Shown one piece after another: positions 33,394-35,668 of a DNA stretch of 35,668 bases. This stretch comes from Eubacteriales bacterium (lineage in GTDB: Bacteria > Bacillota > Clostridia > Peptostreptococcales > Anaerovoracaceae). The stretch is from the NCBI GenBank assembly GCA_028706405.1, contig JAQWBM010000023.1, positions 1 through 35,668 on the forward strand, read 5' to 3'. Numbering within the stretch: the stretch's first letter is position 1; each line of letters begins with the position of its first letter. The position numbers and the translations under genes were made by a program. The notes under the pieces were generated by a model. The model saw nothing but the letters and a program-made list of their open reading frames with translations, searched no databases and had not been told where the DNA came from.

Positions 33394-35574
33394 TTATTCT
33401 GCGAGTTTAACTTCCTCTTCTGCAGATGCCGTTTCATTCATTTCATCAGCTGGCACAGCTTCCGCTTCAATGGAAAATGCTTCATCCGGAGGAGTCGTAG
33501 TTGACGCAGATGCTTCTTCTTCCAAAACAGGTGCTTCCTCGGCTGGTGCGGCTTCCCTTTCTTCGGCTTCTTCGGCAACCAATTCTTCTGCTGAAGCAGC
33601 CTTTTCTTCTACGGTGGCTGCATCTTCAGGAGGTGTAGTTTCTTCTGACTTTGAATTATCTAGTGTCTCCTTGATACTTAGACTGATTCTTTTTCTTTCC
33701 TTATCGATTTCAAGAATTTTTGCAGTAATTGTCTGACCAACCGAAATTTCATCTGCTATGTTCATAACTCGTTTATAAGCTATTTCCGAAATATGAACTA
33801 AGCCGTCAAGCCCCGGTTCCAATTCCATAAATGCGCCATAATCCTTAAGCTGAACTATTTTGCCTTCTATTATCTGTCCAACATGATAATTGTCATCAAT
33901 TACGGACCAGGGTTCTGGTGTGTTTTGTTTCAAGCCCAGCGATATCTTTCCTTTTTCTGTATTCATGGAAAGAATCTTTACATTTATTTTCTCACCGATT
34001 TTCAAGGCTTCCTGCGGGTGCTTTAACTTTCCCCAAGATATTTCAGATATATGGAGAAGGCCGTCTATACCACCGATATCAACGAATGCGCCATAATCGG
34101 TAAATCGCATTACAATACCATCAACATTATCTCCTACCTTTAGTGAATCCCAAATTTCCTGGACTTTCTTTTGCCTTTCCTCTGATAAATACGCTTTATG
34201 AGAGAATACCACCTTGTTTCTTTTTTGGTCGATTCTCGTCACTTTTGACGGTAAGGTTTTACCTATGAACTCGTCCGCTTTTTCAATAAATTTATCAGAA
34301 AGCTGTGATAGCGGTATAAAACCTGATACTTCCTTGAAAACAGCGATGACTCCGCCTTTTACTTCTTTAACAACTTTTACATTGACAACTGATTTATTTT
34401 CAAGAGCATTATTGATTTCATCCCAGTGCTCGTTTACCTCAAGCTTCTTTTTTGACAACAAAATGTTGCCGTCTCCATCGTCAGTTTTCAAAACTTTTGC
34501 CTGAATTTCTCCGCCTTCCTTATATAAATTTGTTAACTCCTGGTCACCTTCTAAAGCAAATTCATCTTTGGGAATAATACCGTCCTTTTTACATCCGAGA
34601 TTTACAATGATTTCTTTGTTCGTAACTTGTATTATCTCTCCTGTTACAATTTCTCCGCTTCGAGGCAATCTCAGGGATTTTTCAATCTCATCCATCAAAT
34701 CATGCATCAAGCTATCTTCTTTAGTTTCAGTGTGTAATTCACTCATGGTAGCAATAACCTCCTTAATGATACGTTCGGGAGTCGAAGCTCCCGCCGATAT
34801 TCCTATTCTATTACATTTCTCGACCTCTTTCAATGGTAAACTTTCTTTATTTTCGATAAAATACGCTTTGTTACAGTATTTATTCGCAATCTCATACAGC
34901 TTTTTTGAATTTGAGCTATCACTACCACCTATTATGACCATTAAATCGGAATCTATAGCAGTTTCCATACAGCTTTTTTGCCGTTCCTTTGTAGCGTGGC
35001 AAATCGTGTTATGAACAATTATTCCTTTTTTTTCATTCTGAAAGTATGCGATAATTTCACTAAAAAGTTCTTCTGTGATTGTTGTCTGCGCTACTATGAA
35101 CAAACGGTCTGCGTCCACCTTCTTTGCTTCTTCCGTACTGGATACAATGAAGGCTTTATTATCACACCATCCGTTGATTCCAATCACCTCCGGATGGGAA
35201 CGATCCCCGATGACAACAATATTGAATCCCTGCTTTTTCGCTTCGCAAACTAATTGATGTATTCTTTTTACGAAAGGGCAGGTTGCATCTACGATTTGAA
35301 TCTTTCTTTTTTTTGCTTTTTTGTAAAATTCCTCCGGTTCTCCATGAGATCTCACAATTATGATATCGCCCTCCTCTGCTTCTTCAGGGCTATTAATGAT
35401 ATGGATTCCCTTTCCCTGCAGCTCATCGGTTACCGTCTTGTTGTGGATCAGCGGTCCGCAGGTATATATCCTTATATTATTTTCACTATTGTCTTTTATG
35501 GTCTGTTCCGCCTTTTTCAGCGCTTCCTTCACTCCGAAGCAGAATCCGGAATGCTCAGCCAGCTTAATAATCAT
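33394..35574 (-). CDS. ispH: Bifunctional IspH / S1 RNA-binding protein
   Basis: 726-aa clostridial fusion. The N-terminal 285 residues are IspH, the iron-sulfur reductase making IPP and DMAPP at the end of the MEP pathway; cluster Cys lie in SGFCFGVKEA, DATCPFVKRIH and HNTICHATKER. Four S1 domains follow (about 300-370, 385-455, 470-540, 555-625; for example GIVMRFTDYGAFVDIGGIDGLLHISEIS) as in ribosomal protein S1. A C-terminal tail of about 85 residues is almost only Glu, Ala, Ser, Thr and Pro, unlike typical members. The start overlaps the preceding gene's stop (ATGA), indicating coupling. Confidence 0.95.
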   Translation of the reverse strand: MIIKLAEHSGFCFGVKEALKKAEQTIKDNSENNIRIYTCGPLIHNKTVTDELQGKGIHIINSPEEAEEGDIIIVRSHGEPEEFYKKAKKRKIQIVDATCPFVKRIHQLVCEAKKQGFNIVVIGDRSHPEVIGINGWCDNKAFIVSSTEEAKKVDADRLFIVAQTTITEELFSEIIAYFQNEKKGIIVHNTICHATKERQKSCMETAIDSDLMVIIGGSDSSNSKKLYEIANKYCNKAYFIENKESLPLKEVEKCNRIGISAGASTPERIIKEVIATMSELHTETKEDSLMHDLMDEIEKSLRLPRSGEIVTGEIIQVTNKEIIVNLGCKKDGIIPKDEFALEGDQELTNLYKEGGEIQAKVLKTDDGDGNILLSKKKLEVNEHWDEINNALENKSVVNVKVVKEVKGGVIAVFKEVSGFIPLSQLSDKFIEKADEFIGKTLPSKVTRIDQKRNKVVFSHKAYLSEERQKKVQEIWDSLKVGDNVDGIVMRFTDYGAFVDIGGIDGLLHISEISWGKLKHPQEALKIGEKINVKILSMNTEKGKISLGLKQNTPEPWSVIDDNYHVGQIIEGKIVQLKDYGAFMELEPGLDGLVHISEIAYKRVMNIADEISVGQTITAKILEIDKERKRISLSIKETLDNSKSEETTPPEDAATVEEKAASAEELVAEEAEEREAAPAEEAPVLEEEASASTTTPPDEAFSIEAEAVPADEMNETASAEEEVKLAE

Positions 35575-35668
35575 TTCTTTTGTTTCAGACTTTCGAGAAA
35601 TCTCTTGAAAGCCCCTTCCTTTCCATTTTCGGTCGGCAGATAATACCTGGCTCCTTCACGGTGAAGGT
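35571..35668 (-). CDS. C-terminal fragment of an unidentified upstream gene
   Basis: Frame open to the window edge and closed by TGA at 35571-35573, overlapping the ispH start by 4 nt. The last 31 residues include REGARYYLPTENGKEGAF and end in a Lys-rich tail (ESLKQKK). In related genomes cmk and plsC are commonly located just upstream of ispH, but this tail does not let me choose between them or another gene. The ATGA overlap is the main reason to take the frame as coding. Confidence 0.55.
   Translation of the reverse strand, partial: LHREGARYYLPTENGKEGAFKRFLESLKQKK

Noticed and set aside
33377..33736. Ser/Ala-rich 119-codon plus-strand frame
   Set aside because: It is the mirror of the Glu/Ala-rich tail of the IspH-S1 fusion and begins within the intergenic terminator region without an SD.

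Overview
The window looks like the chromosome of a low-GC, anaerobic, endospore-forming Firmicute of class Clostridia. The evidence is the SCIFF peptide with its radical-SAM maturase, the IspH-ribosomal S1 fusion, the sporulation genes ylbJ and spoIID, Gram-positive SD and promoter signals, and the gene order rpmB-asp23-recG-rsmD-coaD-ylbJ-ackA-rpmF. A narrower placement is a guess. Nearly all genes are on the minus strand.

Layout: (1) 1-463, 3' end of dapB (+), ended by a bidirectional terminator. (2) 530-9578 (-), conserved housekeeping block read rpmB, asp23, recG, rsmD, coaD, a coiled-coil protein gene, ylbJ, tmcAL, ackA, rpmF. Two genes that often sit in this order, fakA and the DUF177 gene, are absent. 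Two tiny membrane-hairpin genes (+) lie between asp23 and rpmB. (3) 9.7-17.9 kb, accessory region: a PepD-like lipoprotein that seems catalytically dead and carries a 10-G tract; a surface-fibre module (SipW-type signal peptidase, TasA/CalY-like protein, DUF5305 protein); the ribosomal-peptide locus scfA-scfB, whose 48-residue six-cysteine precursor is at 16121-16267; a universal stress protein; a MazG-like pyrophosphohydrolase; and a TIGR04076-type protein. (4) 17.95-31.0 kb (-), read from right to left: ruvC, ruvA, ruvB, a spoIID homologue, queA, vanZ-like, tgt, metA, rlmD-like, ku, ligD. This joins Holliday-junction processing, queuosine tRNA modification, methionine synthesis and bacterial NHEJ. 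(5) 31.2-33.3 kb (+), argR-recN. (6) 33.4-35.67 kb (-), ispH-rpsA fusion and the tail of one upstream gene cut by the window edge.

The least explained items are the PepD-like pseudo-peptidase with its G tract, a nested inverted-repeat element at about 22522-22605 between metA and rlmD, stacked palindromes at the ruvC-ruvA junction that supply the RuvC C-terminus, the fibre module with its long N-terminally extended signal peptidase, and hairpins placed between structural and maturation genes in both scfA/scfB and tasA/DUF5305. I found no CRISPR array, insertion sequence, tRNA or rRNA.
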